Positions 38,532-47,979 of a DNA stretch of 64,000 nucleotides are shown here, in pieces. This stretch comes from Pseudomonas arsenicoxydans (GTDB lineage: Bacteria; Pseudomonadota; Gammaproteobacteria; Pseudomonadales; Pseudomonadaceae), in the NCBI RefSeq assembly GCF_006438915.1, contig NZ_RCZE01000001.1:296325-360324 (forward strand). The letters are read 5' to 3'. Numbering within the stretch: position 1 is the first letter of the stretch; every line of letters starts with the position of its first letter. The notes below the pieces were generated by a model that saw only the letters and a list, made by a program, of their open reading frames with translations, had not been told where the DNA came from and did not search any database. The position numbers and the translations under genes were made by a program.

Positions 38532-38781
38532 CCCCTCTTCTTATAGTCAGTGGTCGCACCAGAAAGTGCGCTGATCCTACTGTCCAACTGTAGACGGTTG
38601 CCGGGACGTCATTGCTCAATTGAAAAATATCGTTGCGCAAATCCCCGAAAGCTCACCTTGAGTATGGACCGGGTTATAAGAAAAAAACGTATCGACCAGT
38701 GTCAGCGACAGGATTGGCAACCCTGTTATTATCCGCGACAGCTTTCAACGTCACTTTTCTCCAGCCGATACGAGCGAATTC
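38532..38781 (+). promoter_or_regulatory. argH/algR upstream region
   Basis: 250 bases between the algZ remnant and argH with no gene recognised. It should contain the argH promoter and, on the other strand, the promoter that now drives algR. No operator was identified with confidence. Confidence 0.35.
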
Positions 38782-40176
38782 ATGAGCACTGACAAGACCA
38801 ATCAGTCCTGGGGCGGCCGCTTCAGTGAACCCGTCGACGCCTTCGTCGCCCGCTTCACCGCCTCCGTCACTTTCGACCAGCGCCTGTATCGCCACGACAT
38901 CATGGGCTCGATCGCCCACGCCACCATGCTGGCCAAGGTCGGCGTGCTGACCGATGCCGAGCGCGACAGCATTATCGATGGCCTGAACACCATCCAGGGT
39001 GAAATCGAGGCCGGCCAGTTCGACTGGCGCATCGACCTTGAAGACGTGCACATGAACATCGAGGCGCGCCTGACCGATCGCATCGGCGTCACCGGCAAGA
39101 AGCTGCACACCGGCCGCAGCCGTAACGACCAGGTCGCGACCGATATCCGCCTGTGGCTGCGTGACGAGATCGACCTGATCCTCGGCGAAATCACCCGCCT
39201 GCAAAAAGGCTTGCTGGAGCAGGCCGAGCGCGAAGCCGGCAGCATCATGCCTGGTTTCACCCACCTGCAAACCGCACAGCCGGTGACCTTCGGGCACCAC
39301 ATGCTGGCCTGGTTCGAAATGCTCAGCCGCGACTACGAGCGTCTGGTCGACTGCCGCAAGCGCACCAACCGTATGCCCTTGGGCAGCGCCGCGCTGGCCG
39401 GCACCACCTACCCGATCGACCGCGAATTCACCGCGCAGCTGCTGGGTTTCGACGCCGTCGGCGGCAACTCGCTGGACAACGTGTCCGATCGTGACTTCGC
39501 TATCGAGTTCTGCTCGGCGGCCAGCATCGCGATGATGCACTTGTCGCGTTTCTCCGAAGAACTGGTGCTGTGGACCAGTGCGCAATTCCAGTTCATCGAT
39601 CTGCCGGACCGCTTCTGCACCGGCAGCTCGATCATGCCGCAAAAGAAAAATCCGGACGTGCCGGAACTGGTTCGCGGCAAATCCGGCCGCGTCTTCGGCG
39701 CACTGATGGGCCTGCTGACCCTGATGAAGGGCCAGCCGCTGGCCTACAACAAGGACAATCAGGAAGACAAAGAGCCGCTGTTCGACGCCGCCGATACCCT
39801 GCGCGACTCGCTGCGGGCCTTTGCCGACATGATCCCGGCGATCAAACCCAAGCACACGATGATGCGCGAAGCAGCACTGCGCGGCTTCTCCACCGCCACC
39901 GACCTGGCCGACTACCTGGTGCGCCGCGGCCTGCCGTTCCGTGACTGCCACGAAATCGTTGGCCATGCGGTGAAGTACGGCGTGGAAAGCGGTAAGGACC
40001 TGGCGGAAATGAGCCTGGAAGAGCTGCGCAAATTCAGCGACCAGATCGATCAGGACGTGTTTGCCGTGCTGACGCTGGAAGGCTCGGTGAATGCCCGTGA
40101 CCATATCGGCGGTACTGCGCCGGCGCAGGTCAAGCAGGCGGTGGTTCGCGGCCAGGCGCTGCTCGCCAGCCGATAA
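38782..40176 (+). CDS. argH: Argininosuccinate lyase
   Basis: 464 residues. Splits argininosuccinate to arginine and fumarate, the last step of arginine synthesis. Superfamily signature [24 protein letters not shown] is complete, with the catalytic serine in the GSS loop; SQ-type start [13 protein letters not shown], then [20 protein letters not shown] and [23 protein letters not shown]. Start ATG at 38782. Followed by a REPIN. Confidence 0.97.
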   Translation: MSTDKTNQSWGGRFSEPVDAFVARFTASVTFDQRLYRHDIMGSIAHATMLAKVGVLTDAERDSIIDGLNTIQGEIEAGQFDWRIDLEDVHMNIEARLTDRIGVTGKKLHTGRSRNDQVATDIRLWLRDEIDLILGEITRLQKGLLEQAEREAGSIMPGFTHLQTAQPVTFGHHMLAWFEMLSRDYERLVDCRKRTNRMPLGSAALAGTTYPIDREFTAQLLGFDAVGGNSLDNVSDRDFAIEFCSAASIAMMHLSRFSEELVLWTSAQFQFIDLPDRFCTGSSIMPQKKNPDVPELVRGKSGRVFGALMGLLTLMKGQPLAYNKDNQEDKEPLFDAADTLRDSLRAFADMIPAIKPKHTMMREAALRGFSTATDLADYLVRRGLPFRDCHEIVGHAVKYGVESGKDLAEMSLEELRKFSDQIDQDVFAVLTLEGSVNARDHIGGTAPAQVKQAVVRGQALLASR

Positions 40177-40194
40177 ATCGCTAAATCGCTGAAA

Positions 40195-40290
40195 GCTTCG
40201 CGAGCAAGCCCGCTCCCACACTTGATCTCCAGCGTTCACAAATTATGTGTTCACCAAGTCAAATGTGGGAGCGGGCTTGCTCGCGAAAGC
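40195..40290. repeat. REPIN (GTGGGAGC type)
   Basis: GCTTCGCGAGCAAGCCCGCTCCCACA from 40195 and the complement TGTGGGAGCGGGCTTGCTCGCGAAAGC to 40290, about 40 bases between. Between the convergent argH and GST genes. Confidence 0.88.
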
Positions 40291-40312
40291 GATATCAAAA
40301 ACGCCACAAAAC

Positions 40313-40972
40313 CTACTTTTTGGACGCGATCATCGCCATAAACGCTGGCATCGCCGCTTCCTTGTCCGACGCAACCCGCTGCACATTTGGGTTCTCTCCC
40401 AGACGTTCAAGCAACGCCTTGGCCTTTGGCATCTCGGCCAACAAATCCAGGCCAAACAACTTCTGCCCCACCGCAGCGGCCAAGGGCACGCTATACAGGA
40501 AATACAGATCGGCAATGCTCAGGCTGTCACCCGCCACATAAGGGGCGAACTTGCCGTGCCGCGCCAAAGAGGCGAACCCCAGCAGCAACTCGGACTTGGT
40601 CCTCTCCTTGATCGCGTCCGGCACCGGCGCGCCAAAAAACGCTTCGCCGTAGCACATGCGCCCCGGCAATTCGATGTACAGCTCGATTTCCTTGGCCAGT
40701 GCCAGCACCTGTGCGCGCTCGAAAGGATCGCTGGGTAATAGCGGCGTGCCCTTCTGGCTTTGCTCGATGTACTCAAGAATGATGGCGGTTTCATTAACGA
40801 AACCCTGTTCAACGCCCAGCACTGGCACCTTGCCGCGCGGGCTGATGGCAAGCGCTTCCGGGCTCGGGCCAGGGTAAAACAGCACTTCTTCGAACGGCAG
40901 TCCCTTCTCCAGCAGCGCCAGTTTCACCATGTTGTAGTAGTTGCTGACGGAAAATCCATAAAGCTTGAGCAT
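40313..40972 (-). CDS. Glutathione S-transferase family protein
   Basis: 219 residues. N-terminal thioredoxin-fold domain (MLKLYGFSVSNYYNMVKLALLEKGLPFEEV, cis-Pro motif GKVPVLGVEQG, glutathione-binding NETAIILEYIEQ) and C-terminal helical domain with SIADLYFLYSV, the N-capping box. The catalytic hydroxyl residue is in FSVSNYYN. GSTs conjugate or reduce with glutathione; the substrate is unknown. ATG at 40972 has GGAGG seven bases upstream; the GTG just before is less likely. Confidence 0.88.
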   Translation of the reverse strand: MLKLYGFSVSNYYNMVKLALLEKGLPFEEVLFYPGPSPEALAISPRGKVPVLGVEQGFVNETAIILEYIEQSQKGTPLLPSDPFERAQVLALAKEIELYIELPGRMCYGEAFFGAPVPDAIKERTKSELLLGFASLARHGKFAPYVAGDSLSIADLYFLYSVPLAAAVGQKLFGLDLLAEMPKAKALLERLGENPNVQRVASDKEAAMPAFMAMIASKK

Positions 40973-41096
40973 CACAAAGCCTCCAGGCCGTGCGGGGTTG
41001 GCAGTCCTGTTTTATAGAACGCCGAAGCGATTCTTGCCAGCAGCATCACAGCGCTGAATGCAGGTAAACTGGCCGCCTTAACTTGAGGAGCCTGCC

Positions 41097-41381
41097 ATGA
41101 GCGAGCCAACTGATATCGAGATCGACGAAGAAGAGTTCGCCGAAAACACCCTAGTTGAAGCCATCGAAAACCAGATCGAAAGCGACAACCCACCGGCTGC
41201 CAAGGCAACCTTCAACAAGTTGACGCTGGTCGGTTATGAGCGTGAAGAAATCCTCAATTTGATGGCACACGTGTTGGCGGTAGAAATCGACGCAATCCTC
41301 GAAGAAGACCGCGCGTTCAATACCGAATGGTACGAAACAGCGCTGCGCGCGCTGCCGGAATTGCCGCCGGAAAAGAAGTAA
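41097..41381 (+). CDS. Conserved hypothetical protein, acidic
   Basis: 94 residues, strongly acidic N-terminus (DIEIDEEEFAENTLVEAIENQIE) and a mainly helical body (FNKLTLVGYEREEILNLMAHVLAVEIDAILEED). AGGAG six bases before the ATG at 41097 and GC-rich codon use like its neighbours support a real gene. No family function recognised; it has no membrane segment or signal. A REPIN follows. Confidence 0.8.
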   Translation: MSEPTDIEIDEEEFAENTLVEAIENQIESDNPPAAKATFNKLTLVGYEREEILNLMAHVLAVEIDAILEEDRAFNTEWYETALRALPELPPEKK

Positions 41382-41406
41382 ACCCGATTTGATGAGCAGC
41401 AAGCTT

Positions 41407-41503
41407 CTGTGGCGAGGGAGCTTGCTCCCGCTCGGCTGCGGAGCAGTCGCAAAACTTTTGGGGCCGCTCCGCGCCCCAGCGGGAGCAAGCTCCCTCGCCA
41501 CAC
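41407..41503. repeat. REPIN (GTGGCGAGGG type)
   Basis: CTGTGGCGAGGGAGCTTGCTCCCG from 41407 and the complement CGGGAGCAAGCTCCCTCGCCAC ending at 41502, with an imperfect inner stem. The stretch up to 41706 shows no gene. Confidence 0.88.
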
Positions 41504-41706
41504 AACCCGCTCCTACATAAATTGTCACCCATCAATCCTGCCTTCCCCCACACCCTGACTACACTGGAACGCACCCCGCTGCCGCACCAGCCGCCGGGGA
41601 ATGCTTCCCGAGGTGAAAAAACCCTGATGCAGGCACTGGACATGCCGCACGAGTGGGCTCACCTTAGGGGCGCTGTCGTCCAATTCCTAGAAAGTCTGGA
41701 GTCCTT

Positions 41707-41952
41707 ATGTCGCTTACCCCTGAGTTGGTTGCCGAACTGGAAGTCCTCGCACTCTTCAACCTGGACAGTTCCCAGGAAGGTTTGAAAATTCATCAGACCG
41801 CTGCCCCGAAACACATCGCCGCTGCCCAACGCCTGTTCGAAAAAGACCTGATCGACCAGCCCGATGGCGGTTATCTGACCAGCCTGGGGCGTGACGCCGC
41901 GCAAAATGTGCAAACAGTACTGACTATCCTGAACGTCGAAGAAACAGCCTGA
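41707..41952 (+). CDS. TIGR02647 family protein
   Basis: 81 residues, all helical by composition: LTPELVAELEVLALFNLDSSQEGLKIH, then ISAAQRLFEKDL-like segment AAAQRLFEKDLIDQPDGGYLTSLGRDAAQNVQTVL. Family of unknown function in pseudomonads and relatives, with a winged-helix-like layout (LFEKDLIDQPDGGYLT resembles recognition helix plus wing). GGAG eight bases before the ATG. A DNA-binding role is possible but not shown. Confidence 0.78.
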   Translation: MSLTPELVAELEVLALFNLDSSQEGLKIHQTAAPKHIAAAQRLFEKDLIDQPDGGYLTSLGRDAAQNVQTVLTILNVEETA

Positions 41953-42144
41953 GATCACCGCTTCGCCCACGGAAACCCCTGTCACGGGATTTCCGCGGGC
42001 AAACCCGGCGACCTGCTGTCGCCATGTGATAAAAATCTGACGTCAAAAACACAAATTCAGCTTAAAGGTGGCAGGCCCGAGGCGCTAAACTGCCCCTCAT
42101 TCGCCGCCCCCACATCCGAGCCTCGCGAGCCGGTTTGAGCTGAC

Positions 42145-44988
42145 ATGACCCGCACCCATGAAATCCGCCCCGATCTGGACGAGGGAATCGACCGCAAGGT
42201 TCTCAGCCAACTGCGCGCACGCTTTCTAAAACTCAATGAAGGCCGCATGGCCCGGGCCATGGAAGGGTTGTCGACCCGCCAGCAAACGGTGCTGACGCTG
42301 CTGCCGCTGTTTTTCCACGTCAATCATCCGCTGTTGCCGGGGTATGTGTCCGGCAGTACGCCGGCCGGGCTGTCGAACTTCGAGCCAGACGCCAATGCCC
42401 TCGCTGAAGCCCAGCGCCTGACCCGCTCGTTCTCTTACAAACCGCGCCACGGCAGCAATCCGCCGCGACCGATCCACGGGCTGTTCCTGATGGGCAGCCT
42501 TGGCACGCTGGCTCAAGCCGATCAAAGCGACATGGACGTTTGGGTCTGCCACGCGCCCGACCTCAGCGAAAGCGAACTCGCCGAGCTGCGCAAAAAATGC
42601 CAACTGCTGGAGGTCTGGGCCGCCAGCCAGGGCGCCGAAGCGCATTTCTTCCTGATCGACCCGACGCGCTTCGTGCTCGGTGAGCGCGATACCCAGTTGA
42701 GTTCTGAAGACTGCGGCACCACCCAGCACTACCTGCTGCTGGACGAGTTCTACCGCACCGCCATCTGGCTGGCCGGCCGCACGCCGATTTGGTGGCTGGT
42801 GCCGGTCTACGAAGAATCGGCCTACGACCGCTACACCCACACACTCCTGTCCAAACGCTTTATCCGTGCTGACGAAAGCCTGGACCTGGGGCATCTGGCA
42901 TTCATCCCGCCGGGGGAGTTCATTGGCGCCGGGCTCTGGCAGTTGTTCAAGGGCATCGAGTCGCCCTACAAATCCGTACTCAAGCTGCTGCTGACCGAGG
43001 TCTACGCCAGCGAGCACCCCAAAGTTCATTGCCTGAGCCTGCGTTTCAAACAAGCGGTGTTCGCCAATCAACTGGACCTCGACGAGCTGGACCCGTACAT
43101 CGTGGTCTACCGGCGCATCGAGGAATACCTCAAGGCCCGGGGCGAACCGGAACGGCTGGAGCTGGTGCGCCGCGCGTTGTACCTGAAGGTCAATCGCAAA
43201 CTGACCGGCAACACCCGCACCCAGAGCTGGCAGCGTTCACTGCTTGAGCGGCTGGCCCAGGAATGGGGTTGGGATCAGCGGCAACTGGCGCTGCTTGATA
43301 GCCGCAGCCAGTGGAAAGTCCGTCAGGTCAGCGCTGAACGTCGCGCCTTGGTCAACGAGCTGAATTACAGCTACCGCTTCCTGACCCAGTTCGCCCGCAC
43401 CGAAGACACCGTCAGCCTGATTAACAAGCGCGACCTCAACGTGCTGGGTCGCCGACTGTATGCCGCCTTCGAGCGCAAGGCCGACAAGGTCGAATTCATC
43501 AACCCGGGCATCGCCCCGGACCTGGCCGAAGACACGCTGACGCTGGTGCAGGCACCCAACAAGAAAGAGCCGGGGCAAACCCAGTGGGGTTTGTACAACG
43601 GCAGCCTGACTGCTCAGGAATGGGAGCATTTCGCGCCGATCAAGCGCAGCCGCCAGCTGCTGGAACTCTTGACCTGGTGCCATCGCAACGGCGTCATCGA
43701 CAGCAGCACGCGCCTCGCCCTGCACCCTGGCCCGAGTGACCTCAGCGAGTTCGAACTGTTCAATCTGCTCGGCAGCCTGCAACAAAGCATCGCCCTGCCC
43801 CTGACCACCGTGGCGGAAGAGCCCTTGTTGCGAGCCAGCGTACCGAGTGAGGTGCTGATTCTGGTGAACGTTGGCGTCGACCCGCTCAAGCACCATCGTG
43901 ACTTGAACATCCTGATGACCACTGAGCGCACCGACTCGCTGAGCTATGCCGGGGTTCGCGAAAACCTCGTGCTGACGCTGGACCAGGTCACGCTCAATAG
44001 CTGGAACGAAGTGTTGGTCAGCCGCTACGACGGCCCTCACGCCCTGCTCGACTGCCTGCGCGCTTACCTCAACAACCTGCCGATCGGGCCACTGCAACCC
44101 AAGTTGCGGGTTCGTTGCTTCTGCCATAACCGCGCGCAGTTCATTGCCCGCCGGGTAGAAGAGGTGATCGACACCGCGCAGAACCTGCTGCTGAGCAACC
44201 TTAATCACCGTTACCTGATTCAGGTCCAGCAGCACTATCACGTACTGGAGTTGGTGCCGGGCCAGGTCAATCATGTCGCTATCGCCACCTTGCCGGCGCT
44301 GATCGATTATCTGGGTGAGGAGCTGACCGGCTACAGCCCGCTGCACCTGGACCCGATGGCGCTGGAAGATCATGACCTCGCGCTAATCCTCCCGATGGGC
44401 CAGCCCGAGTGCATTCAGGTGTTCTACAGAATCAACGAGGATCAGGCTGATCTGTACGTGCTGGATGAGCTCAATGCGCTGTGGCAGCAACGCCTGCCCT
44501 ATCACGACGAACAAAGCCTGTTGGTGCCGCTGCAACGCTTCCTGCAATCGATCCAGTACCGGCGCGATGCCTTGTTGCCGATGGATGCAGCTCAACCCGT
44601 GAGCACGGACACGCTGTACTACCAACTGCTGCCGTCCGGCCCAGGGCGCGCGCGCCGGTTCGAAGCGCGGCCTGCGCCGCAAACGCCGGTCAACAAACCG
44701 TTCTACGACGTACAGGCCATCATCGGCAAAGCCGCGCCGGGCGAGGTGCAGGTGACGTTGTATTGCAATCAGCGAGAGTTTTCAGAGCTGGAACATGGCG
44801 ACCAACTGTTCAGCGTGGTCGCGCAGGAGATTGTCGAGCAACGTCGCGAAACCGAACGCTATCGCTGCTACATCACCGACCTGGACCTTTCGGGCCTGCT
44901 CGGTGACGGTCAGAGTTCGAGCAATTTGTATCTGCGATACAAGGCTGACCTGGAGCGCTCGTTGAACGAGGCGCTCGAACAGGTCTGA
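42145..44988 (+). CDS. cyaA: Class I adenylate cyclase
   Basis: 947 residues, enterobacterial-type CyaA. The N-terminal catalytic part has the nucleotidyltransferase motif FLMGSLGTLAQADQSDMDVWVCH (GS and DxD) at about residues 115-137, and SKRFIRADESLDLGHLAFIPPGEFIGAGLWQLFKGIESPYKSVLK. The C-terminal half is the regulatory region, responsive to PTS components in enterics. Makes cAMP for Vfr/Crp-type control. The ATG at 42145 has only a weak GAGCTGA ribosome site. Convergent with rnk, 6 bases apart. Confidence 0.95.
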   Translation: MTRTHEIRPDLDEGIDRKVLSQLRARFLKLNEGRMARAMEGLSTRQQTVLTLLPLFFHVNHPLLPGYVSGSTPAGLSNFEPDANALAEAQRLTRSFSYKPRHGSNPPRPIHGLFLMGSLGTLAQADQSDMDVWVCHAPDLSESELAELRKKCQLLEVWAASQGAEAHFFLIDPTRFVLGERDTQLSSEDCGTTQHYLLLDEFYRTAIWLAGRTPIWWLVPVYEESAYDRYTHTLLSKRFIRADESLDLGHLAFIPPGEFIGAGLWQLFKGIESPYKSVLKLLLTEVYASEHPKVHCLSLRFKQAVFANQLDLDELDPYIVVYRRIEEYLKARGEPERLELVRRALYLKVNRKLTGNTRTQSWQRSLLERLAQEWGWDQRQLALLDSRSQWKVRQVSAERRALVNELNYSYRFLTQFARTEDTVSLINKRDLNVLGRRLYAAFERKADKVEFINPGIAPDLAEDTLTLVQAPNKKEPGQTQWGLYNGSLTAQEWEHFAPIKRSRQLLELLTWCHRNGVIDSSTRLALHPGPSDLSEFELFNLLGSLQQSIALPLTTVAEEPLLRASVPSEVLILVNVGVDPLKHHRDLNILMTTERTDSLSYAGVRENLVLTLDQVTLNSWNEVLVSRYDGPHALLDCLRAYLNNLPIGPLQPKLRVRCFCHNRAQFIARRVEEVIDTAQNLLLSNLNHRYLIQVQQHYHVLELVPGQVNHVAIATLPALIDYLGEELTGYSPLHLDPMALEDHDLALILPMGQPECIQVFYRINEDQADLYVLDELNALWQQRLPYHDEQSLLVPLQRFLQSIQYRRDALLPMDAAQPVSTDTLYYQLLPSGPGRARRFEARPAPQTPVNKPFYDVQAIIGKAAPGEVQVTLYCNQREFSELEHGDQLFSVVAQEIVEQRRETERYRCYITDLDLSGLLGDGQSSSNLYLRYKADLERSLNEALEQV

Positions 44989-44994
44989 GGGGCG

Positions 44995-45405
44995 TTATTC
45001 CGGAAAGTGGCCGCCCTCGGCTGGCTGCGATTCGACTTCCAACAACGTCAGCTTGAGGGTCTTGCCGCCCGGTGCCGGCCAGTCGATGTGCTGACCCACC
45101 TTGAGGCCCAGCAATGCGCTGCCGACCGGCGCCAGAATGGAAATCTTGCCTTCGTCGGCATTGGCGTCCTTGGGGTAAACCAACGTCAGGTGATAGTCCT
45201 TGCCGCTGCCTTCTTCGCGGCAATGCACACGGGAATTCATGGTCACAACATCGTTGGGCACTTCATCGTGACCGACCAGGGTATCGGCACGGTCCAGTTC
45301 GGTTTGCAGCGCGATAACGCCCGGCAGCGTGTCATCCAGGCTGTCGATCAGGCGCTCCAGACGTTGCACGTCCAGACGAGTAAGGGTGATGGAAGGTGCG
45401 GTCAT
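44995..45405 (-). CDS. rnk: Nucleoside diphosphate kinase regulator Rnk
   Basis: 136 residues. N-terminal helical hairpin (LTRLDVQRLERLIDSLDD) followed by a GreA/GreB C-terminal-like domain: VVTMNSRVHCREEGSGKDYHLTLVYPKDANADEGKISILAPVGSALLGLKVGQHIDWP. Rnk binds RNA polymerase near the secondary channel and in P. aeruginosa was found as a regulator of nucleoside diphosphate kinase and alginate. ATG at 45405; the longer open frame would cross a terminator-like hairpin at 45443. Confidence 0.92.
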   Translation of the reverse strand: MTAPSITLTRLDVQRLERLIDSLDDTLPGVIALQTELDRADTLVGHDEVPNDVVTMNSRVHCREEGSGKDYHLTLVYPKDANADEGKISILAPVGSALLGLKVGQHIDWPAPGGKTLKLTLLEVESQPAEGGHFPE

Positions 45406-45442
45406 GATTGAGGCAGACTCCTTTCTTCTGCACAGAAAAAGC

Positions 45443-45472
45443 AAAACCCCGCCAGAAAAAGGCGGGGTTTTC
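45443..45472. terminator. Terminator-like hairpin in rnk leader
   Basis: AAAACCCCGCC, AGAAAAA loop, GGCGGGGTTTT: a perfect 11-bp stem with flanking A and T runs, only 38 bases before the rnk start. On the minus strand the stem ends in TTTT followed by GCTTTTTC, so it could stop or attenuate rnk transcription; on the plus strand it could end read-through past rnk. Confidence 0.7.
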
Positions 45473-45549
45473 ACGAGCCTCGATGAGTTGAGGCGTTTCC
45501 GGACACTATCACAGCTCAATAAATATACAAGTCAGGTGCGACCGACACC

Positions 45550-45664
45550 TTGTAGCGAGGGGGCTTGCCTGTGGCGAGGGAGCTTGCTCCCGTTCGGCTG
45601 CAAAGCAGTCGTAGGCTTTTTGGGGCTGCTTCGCAGCCCAGCGGGAGCAAGCTCCCTCGCCACA
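45550..45664. repeat. REPIN with an extra truncated REP (GTGGCGAGGG type)
   Basis: Full inverted pair from CTGTGGCGAGGGAGCTTG (45569) to the complement ending near 45664. Directly left of it a further, truncated copy in the same orientation (TGTAGCGAGGGGGCTTGC, 45551-45568), giving a head-to-tail joint. Confidence 0.85.
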
Positions 45665-45671
45665 AGAGCAA

Positions 45672-45890
45672 CTATGCCAAGGTTTTGCGCTGTGAGGCCT
45701 GGGCACAGATAACCCGCCGCCGCTCATCATCCGCCGAGCGCCATTCGCGGATGTCTTCGACATGGCGAAAACACCCCAGGCAAACCTTTTGCTCGTCCAG
45801 CCGGCACACACCGCTGCACGGCGAAGGGACGGCCGGGCTGACATTACTGTAGAGCGGTTTCGGTGGGCGAACGACGGCAGGCTCGGTCAC
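45672..45890 (-). CDS. DUF1289 family protein, cysteine-rich
   Basis: 72 residues. SPCSGVCRLDEQKVCLGCFRHVEDIREW contains four cysteines (CxxxC...CxxC), the family mark, thought to bind a metal or iron-sulfur cluster. It starts with GTG (45890), four bases after the cyaY stop, so it is translated after cyaY in one transcript. Function unknown; the neighbouring frataxin fits an iron-sulfur theme, which is inference. Confidence 0.82.
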   Translation of the reverse strand: MTEPAVVRPPKPLYSNVSPAVPSPCSGVCRLDEQKVCLGCFRHVEDIREWRSADDERRRVICAQASQRKTLA

Positions 45891-45894
45891 AATC

Positions 45895-46227
45895 TCACAG
45901 GCCTTCGAAATCGAGTTCGACGTCCGCTTGCTGCTTGACAATGCGCTCGAGCATTTCGCCCAGTTGCTCTTCGCTCTTGTCGCACATCCAGCGCTCGCTC
46001 TCTTCGTCGTAGTCGAAGTGGAAACCACCAGAGACCGCCGCCAGCCACAGCTGACGCAGCGGTTCCTGACGACTGAAGATCAATTGGCTGCCGTTTTCGA
46101 ACTTGACGGTGAGCACACCGGCCGAGCTCTCCAGATCGATATCCAGGTCACACTCGTCGAAAATATCCTCCAGCGTCTGCTGGGTGGCATCGACCAGATC
46201 GTGGAAACGGGCTTCGGTCAAACTCAT
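45895..46227 (-). CDS. cyaY: Frataxin homologue CyaY
   Basis: 110 residues. Frataxin fold: acidic first helix FHDLVDATQQTLEDIFDECDLDIDLESSAGVLTVKFENGSQLIFSRQ (acidic ridge for iron) and QLWLAAVSGGFHFDYDEESERWMC. CyaY binds iron and adjusts the rate of IscS in cluster assembly. Start ATG at 46227, divergent from lptM, with a REPIN in between. Confidence 0.95.
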   Translation of the reverse strand: MSLTEARFHDLVDATQQTLEDIFDECDLDIDLESSAGVLTVKFENGSQLIFSRQEPLRQLWLAAVSGGFHFDYDEESERWMCDKSEEQLGEMLERIVKQQADVELDFEGL

Positions 46228-46326
46228 TACGGCAACCTCAAAAAGTGTCTGTTCACGCTCAAGCGCCGCAAGATACGGGCGAGCCCCGGCGATTGCAAAG
46301 GATAACGACCCAAGGTGATCACGAAA

Positions 46327-46421
46327 CCTGTGGGAGCGAGCCTGCTGGCGAAGGGGCCATCATATTCAACATCTTTGTTGACTGACACTACGCCTTCGCG
46401 AGCAGGCTCGCTCCCACAGGG
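46327..46421. repeat. REPIN (GTGGGAGC type)
   Basis: CCTGTGGGAGCGAGCCTGCTGGCGAAGG from 46327 and complement CCTTCGCGAGCAGGCTCGCTCCCACAGG ending at 46420. Lies in the divergent cyaY-lptM space. Confidence 0.85.
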
Positions 46422-46478
46422 ATTGCGCCTGGCTGACCGGCATCGCGCCAAGCCCCGCCGGACGGGAGCCCCGTCGCA

Positions 46479-46507
46479 TAGGCAAGCTGACGGGTGGCCG
46501 GTATACT
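46479..46507 (+). promoter_or_regulatory. Candidate sigma-70 promoter of lptM-lysA-dapF
   Basis: TAGGCA (46479-46484) and TATACT (46502-46507) with a 17-base spacer, 35 bases upstream of the lptM start. Four of six bases match at -35 and five at -10. No experimental support. Confidence 0.45.
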
Positions 46508-46541
46508 CCGGCGCAATTAATGCATTTTCAAGGATTTCGCC

Positions 46542-46718
46542 ATGAAGCGCCTGATCTCTTCCCTTGCTGCGCTCCTCGCGGTTGCCTGCCTTGTGTCGGC
46601 CTGCGGTCAAAAAGGCCCGCTGTACCTGCCTGACGATGACCAGGACCCTGCCGAACAGGCCCAGTCCTCGCAAAAGCAGCCTGCCTCCAAAGCACACAAG
46701 CACGACGTCTACCAATAA
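46542..46718 (+). CDS. lptM: LPS assembly lipoprotein LptM (LppL)
   Basis: 58-residue lipoprotein, short enough to be missed by length cut-offs. Signal [21 protein letters not shown] with lipobox VSAC at Cys21, then the family-specific [13 protein letters not shown], and a Gln/Lys/Ala-rich tail. LptM (YifL) promotes oxidative maturation of LptD; the cyaY-lptM-dapF neighbourhood is the same as in E. coli and P. aeruginosa. AAGGAT before the ATG; the lysA start follows 9 bases after the stop. Confidence 0.92.
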   Translation: MKRLISSLAALLAVACLVSACGQKGPLYLPDDDQDPAEQAQSSQKQPASKAHKHDVYQ

Positions 46719-46727
46719 GGGAACGCC

Positions 46728-47975
46728 ATGGACGCTTTTAATTACCGTGGCGGGGAGCTGTTTGCCGAAGGTGTGGCCCTGTCGGCCATCGCCGAACGTT
46801 TCGGCACACCGACCTACGTCTACTCCCGCGCGCACATCGAAGCCCAATACCTGGCTTACGCCGATGCGCTGGCCGGCATGCCGCACCTGGTCTGCTTTGC
46901 CGTCAAGGCCAACTCCAACCTGGGTGTACTGAATGTCCTGGCGCGTCTGGGCGCCGGTTTTGACATCGTCTCCCGTGGCGAGCTGGAACGGGTGCTTGCC
47001 GCTGGCGGCAGCGCTGACAAGATCGTGTTCTCCGGTGTCGGCAAGACCCGTGACGACATGCGTCGCGCCCTCGAAGTCGGCGTGCATTGCTTCAACGTCG
47101 AGTCCACCGATGAGCTGGAACGCCTGCAAGTGGTCGCCGCCGAGCTGGGCGTTCGCGCACCGATCTCGCTGCGTGTGAACCCGGACGTTGATGCGGGCAC
47201 GCACCCGTACATTTCCACCGGTCTCAAAGAGAACAAGTTCGGCATCGCCATTGCCGACGCCGAAGACGTGTACATCCGCGCCGCACAACTGCAAAACCTG
47301 GAAATCGTAGGTGTCGATTGCCACATCGGCTCGCAACTGACCACCCTGCCGCCCTTCATCGATGCCCTCGACCGCCTGCTGGGCCTGGTCGATCGCCTCG
47401 GCGATTGCGGCATCTACCTGCGCCACATCGACCTCGGTGGTGGTTTGGGCGTGCGTTACCGCGACGAAGAGCCGCCATTGGCTGGCGACTACATCAAGGC
47501 TGTGCGCGAGCGTCTCGACGGTCGTGACCTGGCGCTGGTGTTCGAACCGGGCCGCTTCATAGTGGCCAACGCCGGAGTGCTGCTGACCCAGGTCGAGTAC
47601 CTCAAGCACACCGAACACAAAGACTTCGCCATCGTCGATGCGGCCATGAACGACCTGATCCGCCCGGCGCTGTACCAGGCCTGGATGGACGTCACTGCCG
47701 TGCGCCCGCGCGATACCGCGGCGCGTGCCTACGACATCGTCGGCCCGATCTGCGAAACCGGCGACTTCCTGGCCAAGGATCGTCAGCTGGCCCTGGAAGA
47801 AGGCGACCTGCTGGCCGTGCATTCGGCTGGCGCCTATGGGTTTGTCATGAGTTCCAACTACAACACCCGCGGCCGCGCCGCTGAAGTGTTGGTGGACAGT
47901 GATCAGGCAATTGAAGTGCGTCGCCGTGAGACGGTAGCCGAGTTGTTTGCTGGCGAAAGCCTGCTGCCGGAGTAA
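46728..47975 (+). CDS. lysA: Diaminopimelate decarboxylase
   Basis: 415 residues. PLP enzyme of alanine-racemase fold that makes lysine from meso-diaminopimelate. PLP-lysine in [30 protein letters not shown], glycine loop DLGGGLGV and [11 protein letters not shown], and the C-terminal [14 protein letters not shown] (catalytic Cys of the other subunit) and [14 protein letters not shown]. Second gene of lptM-lysA-dapF; four bases to dapF. Confidence 0.97.
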   Translation: MDAFNYRGGELFAEGVALSAIAERFGTPTYVYSRAHIEAQYLAYADALAGMPHLVCFAVKANSNLGVLNVLARLGAGFDIVSRGELERVLAAGGSADKIVFSGVGKTRDDMRRALEVGVHCFNVESTDELERLQVVAAELGVRAPISLRVNPDVDAGTHPYISTGLKENKFGIAIADAEDVYIRAAQLQNLEIVGVDCHIGSQLTTLPPFIDALDRLLGLVDRLGDCGIYLRHIDLGGGLGVRYRDEEPPLAGDYIKAVRERLDGRDLALVFEPGRFIVANAGVLLTQVEYLKHTEHKDFAIVDAAMNDLIRPALYQAWMDVTAVRPRDTAARAYDIVGPICETGDFLAKDRQLALEEGDLLAVHSAGAYGFVMSSNYNTRGRAAEVLVDSDQAIEVRRRETVAELFAGESLLPE

Positions 47976-47979
47976 CCCC

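Noticed and set aside
38674..40239. 521-codon open frame opposite argH
   Set aside because: Antisense shadow of argH with His/Gln/Val-rich composition and no family features.
41522..41785. 87-codon plus-strand frame before the TIGR02647 gene
   Set aside because: Overlaps the start of the TIGR02647 gene in another frame and has no ribosome site or family match.
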